Origin: Escherichia sp. MOD1-EC7003
GTDB taxonomy: Bacteria > Pseudomonadota > Gammaproteobacteria > Enterobacterales > Enterobacteriaceae
NCBI RefSeq assembly: GCF_002965065.1
Contig: NZ_PTRE01000048.1
Coordinates: forward strand, 1 to 64,000
DNA: 64,000 nt
Direction of reading: 5' to 3'
The notes beneath the pieces were generated by a model that did not search any database, was not told the DNA's origin, and worked only from the letters and a program-made list of their open reading frames with translations. A program made the translations under genes and the position numbers. Of the stretch, positions 1 through 10,337 are shown piece by piece (the stretch's first letter is position 1; every line of letters begins with the position of its first letter).

Positions 1-193
<193 letters not shown>

Positions 194-291
194 TACGTAT
201 CCTTATACCTGAAATCTTCGCAAGTATGCCTGGCCGCGAGATTATGGCACACTTGTCCGGTTAACTCTCGTCTCATACAGGTAACACAAAC

Positions 292-1428
292 GTGAAAATC
301 CTCGTTGATGAAAATATGCCTTATGCCCGCGACTTATTTAGCCGTTTGGGTGAGGTGACAGCGGTTCCGGGGCGTCCAATTCCAGTAGCACAACTGGCAG
401 ATGCAGATGCGCTGATGGTGCGTTCGGTCACGAAAGTGAATGAATCTTTACTGGCAGGAAAACCCATTAAATTTGTTGGCACTGCCACAGCGGGGACCGA
501 CCATGTCGATGAAGTATGGTTAAAGCAGGCAGGAATTGGTTTTTCCGCTGCACCTGGCTGTAATGCGATTGCGGTAGTGGAATATGTTTTCTCCTCACTA
601 CTGACGCTGGCCGAACGTGATGGATTTTCACTGCACGAGCGTACCGTGGGGATCGTGGGCGTTGGTAACGTTGGGCGCCGTTTACAGGCGCGGCTGGAAG
701 CGTTAGGGATCAAAACATTGCTTTGCGATCCACCTCGCGCCGACCGTGGGGATGAGGGCGATTTCCGCTCGCTGGATGAATTAGTCCAGCAGGTGGATAT
801 TCTGACTTTCCATACGCCACTCTTTAAAGATGGGCCGTACAAAACGCTACATCTGGTGGATGAAAAAGTGATCCGTAGCCTGAAGCCGGGAGCGATTCTG
901 ATTAACGCCTGCCGTGGCGCAGTCGTCGATAATACCGCGCTGCTGACCTGCCTGAACGAAGGGCAAAAGTTAAGCGTGGTGCTGGATGTCTGGGAAGGCG
1001 AACCTGAGCTTAACGTGGATCTGCTGAAAAAAGTGGATATCGGCACGCCGCATATCGCAGGTTATACCCTGGAGGGTAAAGCACGTGGCACTACGCAAGT
1101 GTTTGAAGCCTATAGCAAGTTTGTGGGGCGTGAACAACACGTTGCTCTTGATACATTGCTGCCCACGCCAGAGTTTGGTCGCATTACGCTGCATGGTCCG
1201 CTCGATCAACCGACGCTAAAAAGGCTGGTGCATTTGGTGTATGATGTGCGCCGCGATGACGCACCGCTGCGTAAAGTCGCCGGAATACCGGGTGAGTTCG
1301 ATAAACTGCGCAAAAATTATCTTGAGCGCCGTGAATGGTCATCTCTGTATGTGATTTGTGATGACGCCAGTGCGGCATCATTGCTGTGTAAACTGGGTTT
1401 TAACGCCGTTCATCATCCGGCACGTTAA
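292..1428 (+). CDS. pdxB: Erythronate-4-phosphate dehydrogenase
   Basis: This NAD-dependent 2-hydroxyacid dehydrogenase oxidises 4-phosphoerythronate in the DXP-dependent pyridoxal 5'-phosphate pathway. The 378-residue product starts at GTG 292. It has the Rossmann motif [10 protein letters not shown] from about residue 119 and the family catalytic residues Arg208 (NACRGAVVD), Glu237 (WEGEPEL) and His254 (HIAGYTLEG). The C-terminal extension typical of PdxB is present. It is followed by usg and truA on the same strand, with a hairpin before usg. Full length; no oddities seen. Confidence 0.97.
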   Translation: MKILVDENMPYARDLFSRLGEVTAVPGRPIPVAQLADADALMVRSVTKVNESLLAGKPIKFVGTATAGTDHVDEVWLKQAGIGFSAAPGCNAIAVVEYVFSSLLTLAERDGFSLHERTVGIVGVGNVGRRLQARLEALGIKTLLCDPPRADRGDEGDFRSLDELVQQVDILTFHTPLFKDGPYKTLHLVDEKVIRSLKPGAILINACRGAVVDNTALLTCLNEGQKLSVVLDVWEGEPELNVDLLKKVDIGTPHIAGYTLEGKARGTTQVFEAYSKFVGREQHVALDTLLPTPEFGRITLHGPLDQPTLKRLVHLVYDVRRDDAPLRKVAGIPGEFDKLRKNYLERREWSSLYVICDDASAASLLCKLGFNAVHHPAR

Positions 1429-1440
1429 TCTCTTCTTCAT

Positions 1441-1468
1441 GCTCTCTGCTGTAACATTGGCAGGGAGC
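1441..1468 (+). terminator. Hairpin between pdxB and usg
   Basis: GCTCTCTGC (1441-1449) pairs with GCAGGGAGC (1460-1468) across a loop of about 10 nt. The following bases are T-rich but interrupted (TTTGCTATTTC), so this may be a weak terminator or attenuator rather than a full stop. Confidence 0.45.
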
Positions 1469-1493
1469 TTTGCTATTTCTGGAGTAAACCACC

Positions 1494-2507
1494 ATGTCTG
1501 AAGGCTGGAACATTGCCGTCCTGGGCGCAACTGGCGCTGTGGGCGAAGCCCTGCTTGAAACGCTGGCTGAACGTCAGTTCCCGGTTGGGGAAATTTATGC
1601 ACTGGCACGTAACGAAAGCGCAGGCGAACAACTGCGCTTTGGTGGTAAGACAATCACCGTGCAGGATGCCGCTGAATTCGACTGGACGCAGGCGCAACTG
1701 GCGTTTTTTGTCGCAGGCAAAGAAGCCACCGCAGCTTGGGTTGAAGAAGCGACCAACTCAGGTTGCCTGGTGATCGACAGCAGCGGATTGTTTGCTCTCG
1801 AACCCGACGTACCGCTGGTGGTGCCGGAAGTAAACCCGTTTGTACTGACCGATTACCGCAACCGGAATGTCATCGCCGTACCGGACAGCCTGACCAGCCA
1901 GCTGCTGGCGGCACTGAAACCGTTAATCGATCAGGGCGGTTTGTCACGTATCAGCGTCACCAGCCTGATTTCTGCCTCTGCCCAGGGTAAAAAAGCGGTC
2001 GACGCTTTAGCGGGGCAGAGCGCGAAACTGCTCAACGGCATTCCGATTGATGAAGAGGATTTCTTCGGGCGTCAACTGGCCTTCAACATGCTGCCGTTAC
2101 TGCCGGATAGCGAAGGTAGCGTGCGCGAAGAACGTCGTATCGTTGACGAAGTGCGCAAAATCCTGCAGGACGAAGGGCTGATGATTTCGGCAAGCGTTGT
2201 TCAGGCTCCGGTATTTTACGGTCATGCCCAGATGGTCAACTTCGAAGCACTGCGTCCGCTGGCGGCAGAAGAAGCGCGTGATGCGTTTGCCCAGGGTGAA
2301 GATATTGTGCTCTCTGAAGAGAACGAATTCCCGACGCAGGTGGGCGATGCTTCCGGGTCGCCACATCTTTCCGTTGGTTGTGTACGCAATGACTACGGTA
2401 TGCCGGAGCAAGTCCAGTTCTGGTCGGTGGCCGATAACGTTCGCTTTGGCGGCGCGCTGATGGCAGTAAAAATCGCCGAGAAACTGGTGCAGGAGTATCT
2501 GTACTAA
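1494..2507 (+). CDS. usg: USG-1 protein, semialdehyde dehydrogenase family
   Basis: The 337-residue protein is homologous to aspartate-semialdehyde dehydrogenase. It has an N-terminal NADP-binding Rossmann motif ([14 protein letters not shown], about residues 8-21) and the family dimerisation domain. Where true Asd enzymes have the catalytic Cys in a CSAN-type motif, this protein reads [10 protein letters not shown], so the catalytic cysteine appears to be missing. This supports a non-Asd role, which remains unknown. Its stop overlaps the truA start (TAATG), indicating translational coupling. Confidence 0.93.
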   Translation: MSEGWNIAVLGATGAVGEALLETLAERQFPVGEIYALARNESAGEQLRFGGKTITVQDAAEFDWTQAQLAFFVAGKEATAAWVEEATNSGCLVIDSSGLFALEPDVPLVVPEVNPFVLTDYRNRNVIAVPDSLTSQLLAALKPLIDQGGLSRISVTSLISASAQGKKAVDALAGQSAKLLNGIPIDEEDFFGRQLAFNMLPLLPDSEGSVREERRIVDEVRKILQDEGLMISASVVQAPVFYGHAQMVNFEALRPLAAEEARDAFAQGEDIVLSEENEFPTQVGDASGSPHLSVGCVRNDYGMPEQVQFWSVADNVRFGGALMAVKIAEKLVQEYLY

Positions 2508-3319
2508 TGTCCGACCAGCAACAACCGCCAGTTTATAAAATTGCGCTGGGCATTGAGTACGACGGCAGCAGGTATTACGGCTGGCAACGGCAGAACGAAG
2601 TACGCAGTGTGCAGGAGAAGCTGGAAAAGGCACTCTCCCAGGTGGCGAACGAACCTGTCACCGTCTTCTGCGCCGGGCGTACCGACGCAGGTGTACACGG
2701 CACCGGGCAGGTTGTGCATTTCGAAACTACCGCGCAGCGCAAAGACGCTGCGTGGACGTTGGGCGTAAATGCGAATTTACCTGGTGACATCGCCGTACGT
2801 TGGGTTAAAGCTGTACCTGATGATTTTCATGCCCGATTTAGCGCCACGGCTCGCCGTTATCGCTACATCATCTACAATCATCGACTGCGCCCGGCGGTAC
2901 TGAGTAAAGGGGTAACCCATTTTTACGAACCGCTGGACGCTGAACGGATGCATCGGGCTGCGCAATGCCTGCTGGGCGAGAATGATTTCACCTCGTTCCG
3001 TGCGGTGCAGTGCCAGTCCCGAACGCCGTGGCGCAACGTTATGCATATTAATGTCACGCGTCACGGTCCTTATGTGGTGGTAGATATCAAAGCAAATGCT
3101 TTTGTACATCATATGGTCAGGAATATTGTCGGCAGCCTGATGGAAGTCGGTGCCCACAACCAGCCGGAGAGCTGGATAGCAGAGCTGTTGGCGGCAAAGG
3201 ACAGAACGCTGGCGGCAGCAACGGCAAAAGCGGAAGGGCTGTATCTGGTCGAGGTGGATTACCCTGACCGGTTTGATCTTCCAAAACCGCCAATGGGTCC
3301 GCTATTTCTGGCGGACTAA
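2507..3319 (+). CDS. truA: tRNA pseudouridine(38-40) synthase
   Basis: TruA isomerises uridines 38, 39 and 40 in the anticodon stem-loop of many tRNAs. The 270-residue product has the catalytic Asp60 in the motif [14 protein letters not shown] and the family tail with the [11 protein letters not shown] segment. The ATG overlaps the usg stop by one base, so translation is probably coupled. Length equals the usual TruA. A strong hairpin follows. Confidence 0.97.
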   Translation: MSDQQQPPVYKIALGIEYDGSRYYGWQRQNEVRSVQEKLEKALSQVANEPVTVFCAGRTDAGVHGTGQVVHFETTAQRKDAAWTLGVNANLPGDIAVRWVKAVPDDFHARFSATARRYRYIIYNHRLRPAVLSKGVTHFYEPLDAERMHRAAQCLLGENDFTSFRAVQCQSRTPWRNVMHINVTRHGPYVVVDIKANAFVHHMVRNIVGSLMEVGAHNQPESWIAELLAAKDRTLAAATAKAEGLYLVEVDYPDRFDLPKPPMGPLFLAD

Positions 3320-3338
3320 CGAGAATAATGCTCGGAAC

Positions 3339-3374
3339 ATTTCAGGCTGTAGCCAGCGTAGTTACAGCCTGAAA
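3339..3374 (+). terminator. Perfect inverted repeat between truA and dedA
   Basis: TTCAGGCTGTA (3341-3351) pairs perfectly with TACAGCCTGAA (3363-3373) across an 11-base loop; the stem extends by one more pair. Only AAAGATGA follows and there is no T tract, so it may act as a weak terminator or as an mRNA-stabilising hairpin. Confidence 0.5.
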
Positions 3375-3401
3375 GATGACGAAAACAAGGCATAGGCAAA
3401 T

Positions 3402-4061
3402 ATGGATCTGATTTATTTCCTCATCGATTTTATCCTGCACATTGACGTGCATCTGGCAGAGCTGGTCGCGGAGTATGGCGTCTGGGTTTATGCCATTTTG
3501 TTCTTAATTTTGTTCTGTGAAACCGGTTTGGTGGTAACGCCGTTTTTACCGGGTGATTCATTGCTGTTTGTTGCCGGTGCGTTGGCATCACTGGAAACCA
3601 ACGATCTCAACGTCCATATGATGGTGGTGCTGATGCTGATCGCCGCGATTGTGGGGGACGCGCTCAATTACACTATCGGGCGGTTGTTTGGTGAAAAGTT
3701 ATTCAGTAATCCGGATTCGAAAATTTTCCGTCGCAGTTATCTGGATAAAACCCACCAGTTTTATGAAAAACACGGCGGTAAAACCATTATTCTCGCCCGT
3801 TTTGTACCTATCGTCAGAACGTTCGCGCCATTTGTTGCGGGAATGGGCCACATGTCGTACCGCCATTTCGCCGCTTATAACGTGATTGGCGCACTGTTGT
3901 GGGTACTGCTTTTTACCTACGCAGGTTATTTCTTCGGTACAATCCCGATGGTTCAGGATAACCTTAAGCTGCTGATCGTCGGGATTATTGTGGTTTCTAT
4001 TTTGCCGGGCGTCATCGAAATTATCCGCCACAAACGCGCAGCGGCACGCGCCGCAAAATAA
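3402..4061 (+). CDS. dedA: DedA-family inner membrane protein
   Basis: The 219-residue DedA-superfamily protein (VTT domain; proposed undecaprenyl-phosphate or phosphatidyl carrier-lipid flippases, needed for membrane-potential homeostasis). Several hydrophobic segments are visible. The family motifs are [19 protein letters not shown] (about residues 44-62), with its acidic residue, and [18 protein letters not shown] (about 132-149), with the essential arginines. It lies between truA and accD as in E. coli. Full length. Confidence 0.95.
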   Translation: MDLIYFLIDFILHIDVHLAELVAEYGVWVYAILFLILFCETGLVVTPFLPGDSLLFVAGALASLETNDLNVHMMVVLMLIAAIVGDALNYTIGRLFGEKLFSNPDSKIFRRSYLDKTHQFYEKHGGKTIILARFVPIVRTFAPFVAGMGHMSYRHFAAYNVIGALLWVLLFTYAGYFFGTIPMVQDNLKLLIVGIIVVSILPGVIEIIRHKRAAARAAK

Positions 4062-4216
4062 AAAGTAACTCTGCGGTTCGAACACTTTTTTATCCAAAGT
4101 TTCGGGCTGTTATGTTTTAATGTGCAACATTCATGGTCTGTTGGGGGCAAAAATGGCATTATGCGTCCCCAAAGATAAAACTGGCATCGAACCAGGTTCA
4201 GACAGAAAGGTCCCTA

Positions 4217-5131
4217 ATGAGCTGGATTGAACGAATTAAAAGCAACATTACTCCCACCCGCAAGGCAAGCATTCCTGAAGGGGTGTGGACTAAGTGTGAT
4301 AGCTGCGGTCAGGTTTTATACCGCGCTGAGCTGGAACGTAATTTTGAGGTCTGTCCGAAGTGTGACCATCACATGCGTATGACAGCGCGTAATCGCCTGC
4401 ATAGCCTGTTAGATGAAGGAAGCCTTGTGGAGCTGGGTAGCGAGCTTGAGCCGAAAGATGTGCTGAAGTTTCGTGACTCCAAGAAGTATAAAGACCGTCT
4501 GGCATCTGCGCAGAAAGAAACCGGCGAAAAAGATGCGCTGGTGGTGATGAAAGGCACCCTGTATGGAATGCCGGTTGTCGCTGCGGCATTCGAGTTCGCC
4601 TTTATGGGCGGTTCAATGGGGTCTGTTGTGGGGGCACGTTTCGTGCGTGCTGTTGAGCAGGCGCTGGAAGATAATTGCCCACTGATCTGCTTCTCTGCCT
4701 CTGGTGGCGCGCGTATGCAGGAAGCGCTGATGTCGCTGATGCAGATGGCGAAAACCTCTGCGGCACTGGCAAAAATGCAGGAGCGCGGCTTGCCGTATAT
4801 TTCCGTGCTGACCGACCCGACGATGGGCGGGGTTTCTGCAAGTTTCGCCATGCTGGGCGATCTCAACATCGCTGAACCGAAAGCGTTAATCGGCTTTGCC
4901 GGTCCGCGTGTTATTGAGCAGACCGTTCGCGAAAAACTGCCGCCAGGATTCCAGCGCAGTGAATTCCTGATCGAGAAAGGCGCCATCGACATGATCGTCC
5001 GTCGCCCGGAAATGCGCCTGAAACTGGCGAGCATTCTGGCGAAGTTGATGAATCTGCCTGCGCCGAATCCTGAAGCGCCGCGTGAAGGCGTAGTGGTGCC
5101 ACCGGCACCGGATCAGGAACCTGAGGCCTGA
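4217..5131 (+). CDS. accD: Acetyl-CoA carboxylase, carboxyltransferase subunit beta
   Basis: AccD forms the carboxyltransferase of acetyl-CoA carboxylase with AccA, making malonyl-CoA for fatty-acid synthesis. The 304-residue product starts at ATG 4217 with GAAAGG six bases upstream; an upstream in-frame extension to 4133 looks non-native. A four-cysteine zinc ribbon (Cys27, Cys30, Cys46, Cys49) is followed by the crotonase-fold CT domain with [20 protein letters not shown] and the oxyanion-hole glycines in [14 protein letters not shown] terminator follows. Confidence 0.97.
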   Translation: MSWIERIKSNITPTRKASIPEGVWTKCDSCGQVLYRAELERNFEVCPKCDHHMRMTARNRLHSLLDEGSLVELGSELEPKDVLKFRDSKKYKDRLASAQKETGEKDALVVMKGTLYGMPVVAAAFEFAFMGGSMGSVVGARFVRAVEQALEDNCPLICFSASGGARMQEALMSLMQMAKTSAALAKMQERGLPYISVLTDPTMGGVSASFAMLGDLNIAEPKALIGFAGPRVIEQTVREKLPPGFQRSEFLIEKGAIDMIVRRPEMRLKLASILAKLMNLPAPNPEAPREGVVVPPAPDQEPEA

Positions 5132-5140
5132 TGACTGATA

Positions 5141-5168
5141 AGGGCAGGGCCACTGGCTCTGCCCTTTT
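5141..5168 (+). terminator. Rho-independent terminator after accD
   Basis: GGGCAGGGCCA pairs with TGGCTCTGCCC around a short loop and is followed by TTTT. It lies directly after the accD stop and before the folC ribosome binding site. Confidence 0.75.
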
Positions 5169-5200
5169 GCTATTCTCACCGTAACGAATCAGCGGATACC

Positions 5201-6469
5201 ATGATTATCAAACGCACTCCTCAAGCCGCGTCGCCTCTGGCTTCGTGGCTTTCTTATCTGGAAAACCTGCACAGTAAAACTATCGATCTCGGCCTTGAGC
5301 GCGTGAGCCAGGTCGCGGCGCGTCTTGGCGTTCTGAAACCAGCGCCATTTGTGTTTACCGTTGCGGGTACGAATGGCAAAGGCACCACCTGCCGTACGCT
5401 GGAGTCGATTCTGATGGCGGCAGGGTACAAAGTGGGGGTCTACAGTTCTCCGCATCTGGTGCGTTATACCGAGCGCGTTCGTGTGCAGGGGCAGGAATTG
5501 CCGGAATCGGCCCACACCGCCTCTTTTGCGGAGATTGAATCGGCACGCGATGATATTTCCCTGACCTATTTCGAGTACGGTACGCTGTCGGCGTTGTGGC
5601 TGTTCAAACAGGCACAACTTGACGTGGTGATTCTGGAAGTAGGGCTGGGTGGTCGTCTGGATGCGACTAATATTGTCGATGCCGATGTTGCGGTGGTGAC
5701 CAGCATTGCGCTGGATCATACTGACTGGCTGGGGCCAGATCGCGAAAGTATTGGTCGCGAGAAAGCAGGCATCTTCCGCAGTGAAAAACCGGCAATTGTC
5801 GGTGAGCCGGAAATGCCTTCTACCATTGCTGATGTGGCGCAGGAAAAAGGTGCACTGCTACAACGTCGGGGCGTTGAGTGGAACTATTCTGTCACCGATC
5901 ATGACTGGACGTTTAGCGATGCTCACGGCACGCTGGAAAATCTGCCGTTGCCGCTTGTCCCGCAACCGAATGCAGCAACGGCGCTGGCGGCACTGCGTGC
6001 CAGCGGGCTTGAGGTCAGTGAAAATGCCATTCGCGACGGGATTGCCAGCGCAATTTTGCCAGGCCGTTTCCAGATTGTGAGCGAATCGCCACGCGTTATT
6101 TTTGATGTCGCGCATAATCCACATGCAGCGGAATACCTCACCGGGCGTATGAAAGCGCTACCGAAAAACGGGCGCGTGCTGGCGGTTATCGGTATGCTAC
6201 ATGATAAAGATATTGCCGGAACTCTGGCCTGGTTGAAAAGCGTGGTTGATGACTGGTATTGTGCGCCACTGGAAGGGCCGCGCGGTGCCACGGCAGAACA
6301 ACTGCTTGAGCATTTGGGTAACGGCAAATCATTTGATAGCGTTGCGCAGGCATGGGATGCCGCAATGGTGGACGCTAAAGCGGAAGATACCGTGCTGGTG
6401 TGTGGTTCGTTCCACACGGTCGCACATGTCATGGAAGTGATTGACGCGAGGAGAAGCGGTGGCAAGTAA
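5201..6469 (+). CDS. folC: Bifunctional folylpolyglutamate / dihydrofolate synthase
   Basis: FolC adds L-glutamate to dihydropteroate and then further glutamates to folates, using ATP. The 422-residue Mur-ligase-family protein has the P-loop AGTNGKGTTC (Lys at about residue 60), the VGLGGRLDATN motif and the C-terminal ligase domain with FDVAHNPHA. Length equals E. coli FolC. The dedD start lies inside its last codons, so folC and dedD are co-translated. Confidence 0.97.
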   Translation: MIIKRTPQAASPLASWLSYLENLHSKTIDLGLERVSQVAARLGVLKPAPFVFTVAGTNGKGTTCRTLESILMAAGYKVGVYSSPHLVRYTERVRVQGQELPESAHTASFAEIESARDDISLTYFEYGTLSALWLFKQAQLDVVILEVGLGGRLDATNIVDADVAVVTSIALDHTDWLGPDRESIGREKAGIFRSEKPAIVGEPEMPSTIADVAQEKGALLQRRGVEWNYSVTDHDWTFSDAHGTLENLPLPLVPQPNAATALAALRASGLEVSENAIRDGIASAILPGRFQIVSESPRVIFDVAHNPHAAEYLTGRMKALPKNGRVLAVIGMLHDKDIAGTLAWLKSVVDDWYCAPLEGPRGATAEQLLEHLGNGKSFDSVAQAWDAAMVDAKAEDTVLVCGSFHTVAHVMEVIDARRSGGK

Positions 6470-7109
6470 GTTTCAGAATCGGTTAGTGGGCACGATCGTG
6501 CTGGTGGCACTGGGGGTGATTGTACTTCCAGGACTGCTGGACGGGCAGAAAAAACATTATCAGGATGAGTTCGCGGCTATCCCGCTGGTGCCGAAAGCGG
6601 GCGATCGCGATGAGCCTGATATGATGCCAGCCGCCACCCAGGCGTTGCCGACGCAGCCGCCGGAAGGCGCAGCTGAAGAGGTGCGGGCTGGTGACGCCGC
6701 TGCACCGTCGCTCGATCCGGCCACTATTGCAGCCAATAACACCGAGTTTGAACCGGAACCTGCACCGGTCGCCCCACCGAAGCCGAAACCGGTGGAGCCG
6801 CCTAAGCCAAAGGTAGAAGCGCCACCTGAGCCGAAACCGGTCGTGGAAGAAAAAGCAGCGCCGACGGGTAAAGCCTATGTTGTGCAACTGGGGGCGCTGA
6901 AAAATGCCGATAAAGTGAATGAGATTGTCGGTAAGCTGCGCGGTGCTGGTTATCGGGTTTATACGTCGCCATCCACGCCAGTGCAGGGTAAAATTACCCG
7001 TATTCTGGTTGGGCCAGATGCTTCTAAAGAGAAGCTGAAAGGTTCGCTGGGTGAGCTCAAGCAGCTTTCTGGCTTAAGTGGCGTGGTAATGGGCTATACA
7101 CCGAATTAA
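6459..7109 (+). CDS. dedD: Cell-division protein DedD, SPOR domain
   Basis: DedD is a bitopic inner membrane protein that accumulates at the septal ring and supports cell constriction. I chose GTG 6459 (protein VASKFQNRL...) because GAGGAG lies five bases upstream; this start overlaps the folC end by 11 bases. The 216-residue product has one membrane segment (about residues 9-27), a long Pro/Lys/Glu linker with PKPVEPPKPK-type repeats, and a C-terminal SPOR domain from about residue 135 (AYVVQLGAL). The linker seems four residues shorter than I recall for K-12, consistent with repeat-length variation. Confidence 0.95.
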   Translation: MASKFQNRLVGTIVLVALGVIVLPGLLDGQKKHYQDEFAAIPLVPKAGDRDEPDMMPAATQALPTQPPEGAAEEVRAGDAAAPSLDPATIAANNTEFEPEPAPVAPPKPKPVEPPKPKVEAPPEPKPVVEEKAAPTGKAYVVQLGALKNADKVNEIVGKLRGAGYRVYTSPSTPVQGKITRILVGPDASKEKLKGSLGELKQLSGLSGVVMGYTPN

Positions 7110-7115
7110 TACGGT

Positions 7116-7204
7116 TTTGCCTGATGCGACGCCTGCGCGTTTTATCAGGCTTGTGCTGGAGTAGAACCGTAGGTCGGATTAGGCGTTCACGCCGCATCCG
7201 ACAC
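7116..7204 (+). repeat. REP pair (BIME) between dedD and cvpA
   Basis: Two palindromic REP units lie in inverted arrangement: TGCCTGATGCGACGCC...TTATCAGGC (7118-7150) and GTAGGTCGGATTAGGCG...GCATCCGACA (7169-7203). This is the enterobacterial BIME pattern. It is non-coding and probably stabilises the 3' end of the dedD mRNA. Confidence 0.9.
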
Positions 7205-7295
7205 GCATAGCCCTAAGCTGCAAAGGCATAAAAAGTCGATGGCGTTGAATGTTTTTTCAGCGCCATTTTTATTGATGCGCGGGAAGGAAATCCCT

Positions 7296-7311
7296 ACGCA
7301 AACGTTTTCTT
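7296..7311 (+). promoter_or_regulatory. PurR operator upstream of cvpA-purF
   Basis: ACGCAAACGTTTTCTT matches the PurR consensus palindrome. It precedes a plausible -10 box (TAGAAT, 7319-7324), so hypoxanthine/guanine-bound PurR would block this promoter. The cvpA-purF operon is an established PurR target in E. coli. Confidence 0.88.
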
Positions 7312-7367
7312 TTTCTGTTAGAATGCGCCCCGAACAGGATGACAGGGCGTAAAATCGTGGGACACAT

Positions 7368-7856
7368 ATGGTCTGGATTGATTACGCCATAATCGCGGTG
7401 ATTGCTTTTTCCTCTCTGGTTAGCCTGATCCGTGGCTTTGTACGTGAAGCGTTATCGCTGGTGACATGGGGTTGTGCTTTCTTTGTTGCCAGTCATTACT
7501 ACACTTACCTGTCAGTCTGGTTTACGGGCTTTGAAGACGAACTGGTTCGAAATGGGATTGCCATCGCGGTACTGTTTATCGCTACCCTGATCGTTGGTGC
7601 TATCGTGAACTTCGTGATAGGCCAGTTGGTGGAGAAAACGGGGTTGTCAGGCACCGATAGGGTGCTGGGTGTCTGTTTCGGCGCATTGCGCGGTGTGTTG
7701 ATTGTCGCCGCCATTCTCTTCTTTCTCGACTCCTTTACTGGGGTGTCGAAAAGCGAAGACTGGAGCAAATCACAATTGATCCCGCAGTTCAGTTTTATCA
7801 TCAGATGGTTTTTTGACTATCTGCAAAGCTCGTCAAGTTTCTTGCCCAGGGCGTAA
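7368..7856 (+). CDS. cvpA: Colicin V production membrane protein
   Basis: The 162-residue inner membrane protein has four predicted hydrophobic segments and a short C-terminal tail, and belongs to the CvpA family. It is required for colicin V production and implicated in envelope stress and bile resistance; its molecular activity is not established. It is the first gene of the PurR-controlled cvpA-purF operon, 36 bases before purF. Length matches E. coli CvpA. Confidence 0.96.
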   Translation: MVWIDYAIIAVIAFSSLVSLIRGFVREALSLVTWGCAFFVASHYYTYLSVWFTGFEDELVRNGIAIAVLFIATLIVGAIVNFVIGQLVEKTGLSGTDRVLGVCFGALRGVLIVAAILFFLDSFTGVSKSEDWSKSQLIPQFSFIIRWFFDYLQSSSSFLPRA

Positions 7857-7892
7857 GTGCTCTGAGATGTGGCTTAACGAGGAAAAAGACGT

Positions 7893-9410
7893 ATGTGCGG
7901 TATTGTCGGTATCGCCGGTGTTATGCCGGTTAACCAGTCGATTTATGATGCCTTAACGGTGCTTCAGCATCGCGGTCAGGATGCCGCCGGCATCATCACC
8001 ATAGATGCCAATAACTGCTTCCGTTTGCGTAAAGCGAACGGGCTGGTGAGCGATGTATTTGAAGCTCGCCATATGCAGCGTTTGCAGGGCAATATGGGCA
8101 TTGGTCATGTGCGTTACCCCACGGCTGGCAGCTCCAGCGCCTCTGAAGCGCAGCCGTTTTACGTTAACTCCCCGTATGGTATTACGCTTGCCCACAACGG
8201 CAATCTGACCAACGCGCATGAGTTACGTAAAAAACTGTTTGAAGAAAAACGCCGCCACATCAACACCACTTCCGACTCGGAAATTCTGCTTAATATCTTC
8301 GCCAGCGAGCTGGACAACTTCCGACACTATCCGCTGGAAGCCGACAACATCTTCGCCGCCATTGCTGCCACAAACCGCTTAATCCGCGGCGCGTATGCCT
8401 GTGTGGCGATGATTATCGGCCACGGTATGGTTGCTTTCCGCGATCCTAACGGGATTCGCCCGCTGGTGTTGGGGAAACGCGATATTGATGAGCGTCGTAC
8501 CGAGTATATGGTCGCCTCTGAAAGCGTTGCGCTCGATACGCTGGGCTTTGAGTTCCTGCGTGACGTCGCGCCGGGCGAAGCGATTTACATCACTGAAGAA
8601 GGGCAGCTGTTTACCCGTCAATGTGCTGACAATCCGGTCAGCAATCCGTGCCTGTTTGAGTATGTATACTTTGCCCGCCCGGACTCGTTCATCGACAAAA
8701 TTTCCGTTTACAGCGCGCGTGTGAATATGGGCACCAGGCTGGGCGAGAAAATTGCCCGCGAATGGGAAGATCTGGATATCGACGTGGTGATCCCGATCCC
8801 GGAAACCTCTTGTGATATCGCGCTGGAAATTGCTCGTATTCTGGGCAAGCCGTACCGCCAGGGCTTCGTCAAAAACCGCTATGTTGGCCGCACCTTCATC
8901 ATGCCGGGTCAGCAGCTGCGTCGTAAGTCCGTGCGCCGTAAACTGAACGCCAACCGCGCTGAGTTCCGCGATAAAAACGTCCTGCTGGTCGACGACTCCA
9001 TCGTCCGTGGCACCACTTCTGAGCAGATTATCGAGATGGCACGCGAAGCCGGAGCGAAGAAAGTGTATCTTGCCTCTGCGGCACCGGAAATTCGCTTCCC
9101 GAACGTTTACGGTATTGATATGCCAAGCGCCACGGAGCTTATCGCCCACGGTCGTGAAGTGGATGAAATTCGCCAGATCATCGGTGCTGACGGGTTGATT
9201 TTCCAGGACCTGAACGATCTGATCGAAGCCGTTCGCGCTGAAAACCCGGATATCCAGCAGTTTGAATGCTCGGTGTTCAACGGCATCTACGTTACCAAAG
9301 ATGTTGATCAGGGCTACCTCGATTTCCTCGATACTTTACGTAATGACGACGCCAAAGCCGTGCAACGTCAGAACGAAGTGGAAAATCTTGAAATGCATAA
9401 CGAAGGATGA
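7893..9410 (+). CDS. purF: Amidophosphoribosyltransferase
   Basis: PurF catalyses the first committed step of purine synthesis, PRPP plus glutamine to 5-phosphoribosylamine. The 505-residue protein begins MCGIVGIAG; after Met removal Cys is the N-terminal nucleophile of the Ntn glutaminase domain. The PRPP loop [17 protein letters not shown] lies at about residues 363-379 in the C-terminal PRTase domain. It is feedback-inhibited by purine nucleotides and repressed by PurR through the upstream operator. Confidence 0.98.
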   Translation: MCGIVGIAGVMPVNQSIYDALTVLQHRGQDAAGIITIDANNCFRLRKANGLVSDVFEARHMQRLQGNMGIGHVRYPTAGSSSASEAQPFYVNSPYGITLAHNGNLTNAHELRKKLFEEKRRHINTTSDSEILLNIFASELDNFRHYPLEADNIFAAIAATNRLIRGAYACVAMIIGHGMVAFRDPNGIRPLVLGKRDIDERRTEYMVASESVALDTLGFEFLRDVAPGEAIYITEEGQLFTRQCADNPVSNPCLFEYVYFARPDSFIDKISVYSARVNMGTRLGEKIAREWEDLDIDVVIPIPETSCDIALEIARILGKPYRQGFVKNRYVGRTFIMPGQQLRRKSVRRKLNANRAEFRDKNVLLVDDSIVRGTTSEQIIEMAREAGAKKVYLASAAPEIRFPNVYGIDMPSATELIAHGREVDEIRQIIGADGLIFQDLNDLIEAVRAENPDIQQFECSVFNGIYVTKDVDQGYLDFLDTLRNDDAKAVQRQNEVENLEMHNEG

Positions 9411-9419
9411 TGCCTTCGC

Positions 9420-9444
9420 TCAGGGTGCCGGTCTGGCACCCTGA
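9420..9444 (+). terminator. Hairpin after purF
   Basis: TCAGGGTGCC (9420-9429) pairs perfectly with GGCACCCTGA (9435-9444), leaving a 5-base loop. No T tract follows (CTTGCAAC), so partial termination or protection of the purF 3' end is more likely than full termination before ubiX. Confidence 0.55.
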
Positions 9445-9504
9445 CTTGCAACTCCCGCCGAAATCCTGCAAAGTCTGCCTGCAAGTCTGACAGGACAACT
9501 ATTT

Positions 9505-10074
9505 ATGAAACGACTCATTGTAGGCATCAGCGGTGCCAGCGGCGCGATTTATGGCGTGCGTTTATTACAGGTTCTGCGCGACGTCGCAGATGTTGAAACG
9601 CATCTGGTGATGAGTCAGGCAGCACGCCAGACCTTATCTCTCGAAACGGATTTCTCCCTGCGCGAGGTGCAAGCGTTAGCTGATGTGACGCACGATGCGC
9701 GCGATATTGCTGCCAGCATTTCTTCAGGTTCTTTCCAGACGCTGGGGATGGTGATTTTACCCTGTTCAATCAAAACGCTTTCCGGCATTGTCCATAGTTA
9801 TACCGATGGTTTACTGACCCGTGCGGCAGATGTGGTGCTGAAAGAGCGCCGCCCGCTGGTGCTCTGCGTGCGTGAAACCCCGTTGCACTTAGGCCACCTG
9901 CGTTTAATGACTCAGGCGGCAGAAATTGGCGCGGTGATTATGCCTCCCGTTCCGGCGTTTTATCATCGCCCACAATCCCTTGATGATGTGATAAATCAGA
10001 CGGTTAACCGTGTTCTTGACCAGTTTGCGATAACGCTTCCCGAAGATCTCTTTTCCCGCTGGCAGGGCGCATAA
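9505..10074 (+). CDS. ubiX: Flavin prenyltransferase
   Basis: UbiX makes prenylated FMN, the cofactor of UbiD, for decarboxylation of 3-octaprenyl-4-hydroxybenzoate in ubiquinone synthesis. The 189-residue flavoprotein-fold enzyme begins with the FMN loop IVGISGASGAIYG and has the family segments LPCSIKTLSGIVHSYTDGLL and LCVRETPLHLGHLRLM. Length matches E. coli UbiX. It lies between purF and argT as usual. Confidence 0.96.
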   Translation: MKRLIVGISGASGAIYGVRLLQVLRDVADVETHLVMSQAARQTLSLETDFSLREVQALADVTHDARDIAASISSGSFQTLGMVILPCSIKTLSGIVHSYTDGLLTRAADVVLKERRPLVLCVRETPLHLGHLRLMTQAAEIGAVIMPPVPAFYHRPQSLDDVINQTVNRVLDQFAITLPEDLFSRWQGA

Positions 10075-10254
10075 TTCCGCTGTTGCCCTGTTTCAGGGCA
10101 ATTTTGCAACCGCGATCAAATCCTCAACATTTTGTTCCTGCCATTCAATCGAAACGCTGCGATTCAACCACCATACCTGCTATCTTCAATTTTAGGATAA
10201 TAATGCAACGTCTTATTAACATATTTAACATTGAATATTGCAGCTGTCGGCAAG

Positions 10255-10272
10255 ATGGCATAAGACCTGCAT
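10255..10272 (+). promoter_or_regulatory. Candidate sigma54 promoter for argT
   Basis: TGGCATAAGACCTGCAT places GG and GC ten bases apart, the -24/-12 spacing of RpoN promoters, although the -12 element reads CTGCA rather than TTGCA. It lies about 70 bases before the argT start. Nitrogen control of argT by NtrC/RpoN is established in enteric bacteria. Confidence 0.65.
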
Positions 10273-10337
10273 GAACGAGCCTGCAAACACACAACACAAT
10301 ACACAACATAAAAAGCCATTTCACTTGAGGGTTATGT

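Noticed and set aside
10083-10274. A 63-codon open frame between ubiX and argT
   Set aside because: No ribosome binding site, Arg/Phe-rich translation, and it overlaps the sigma54-type argT promoter.
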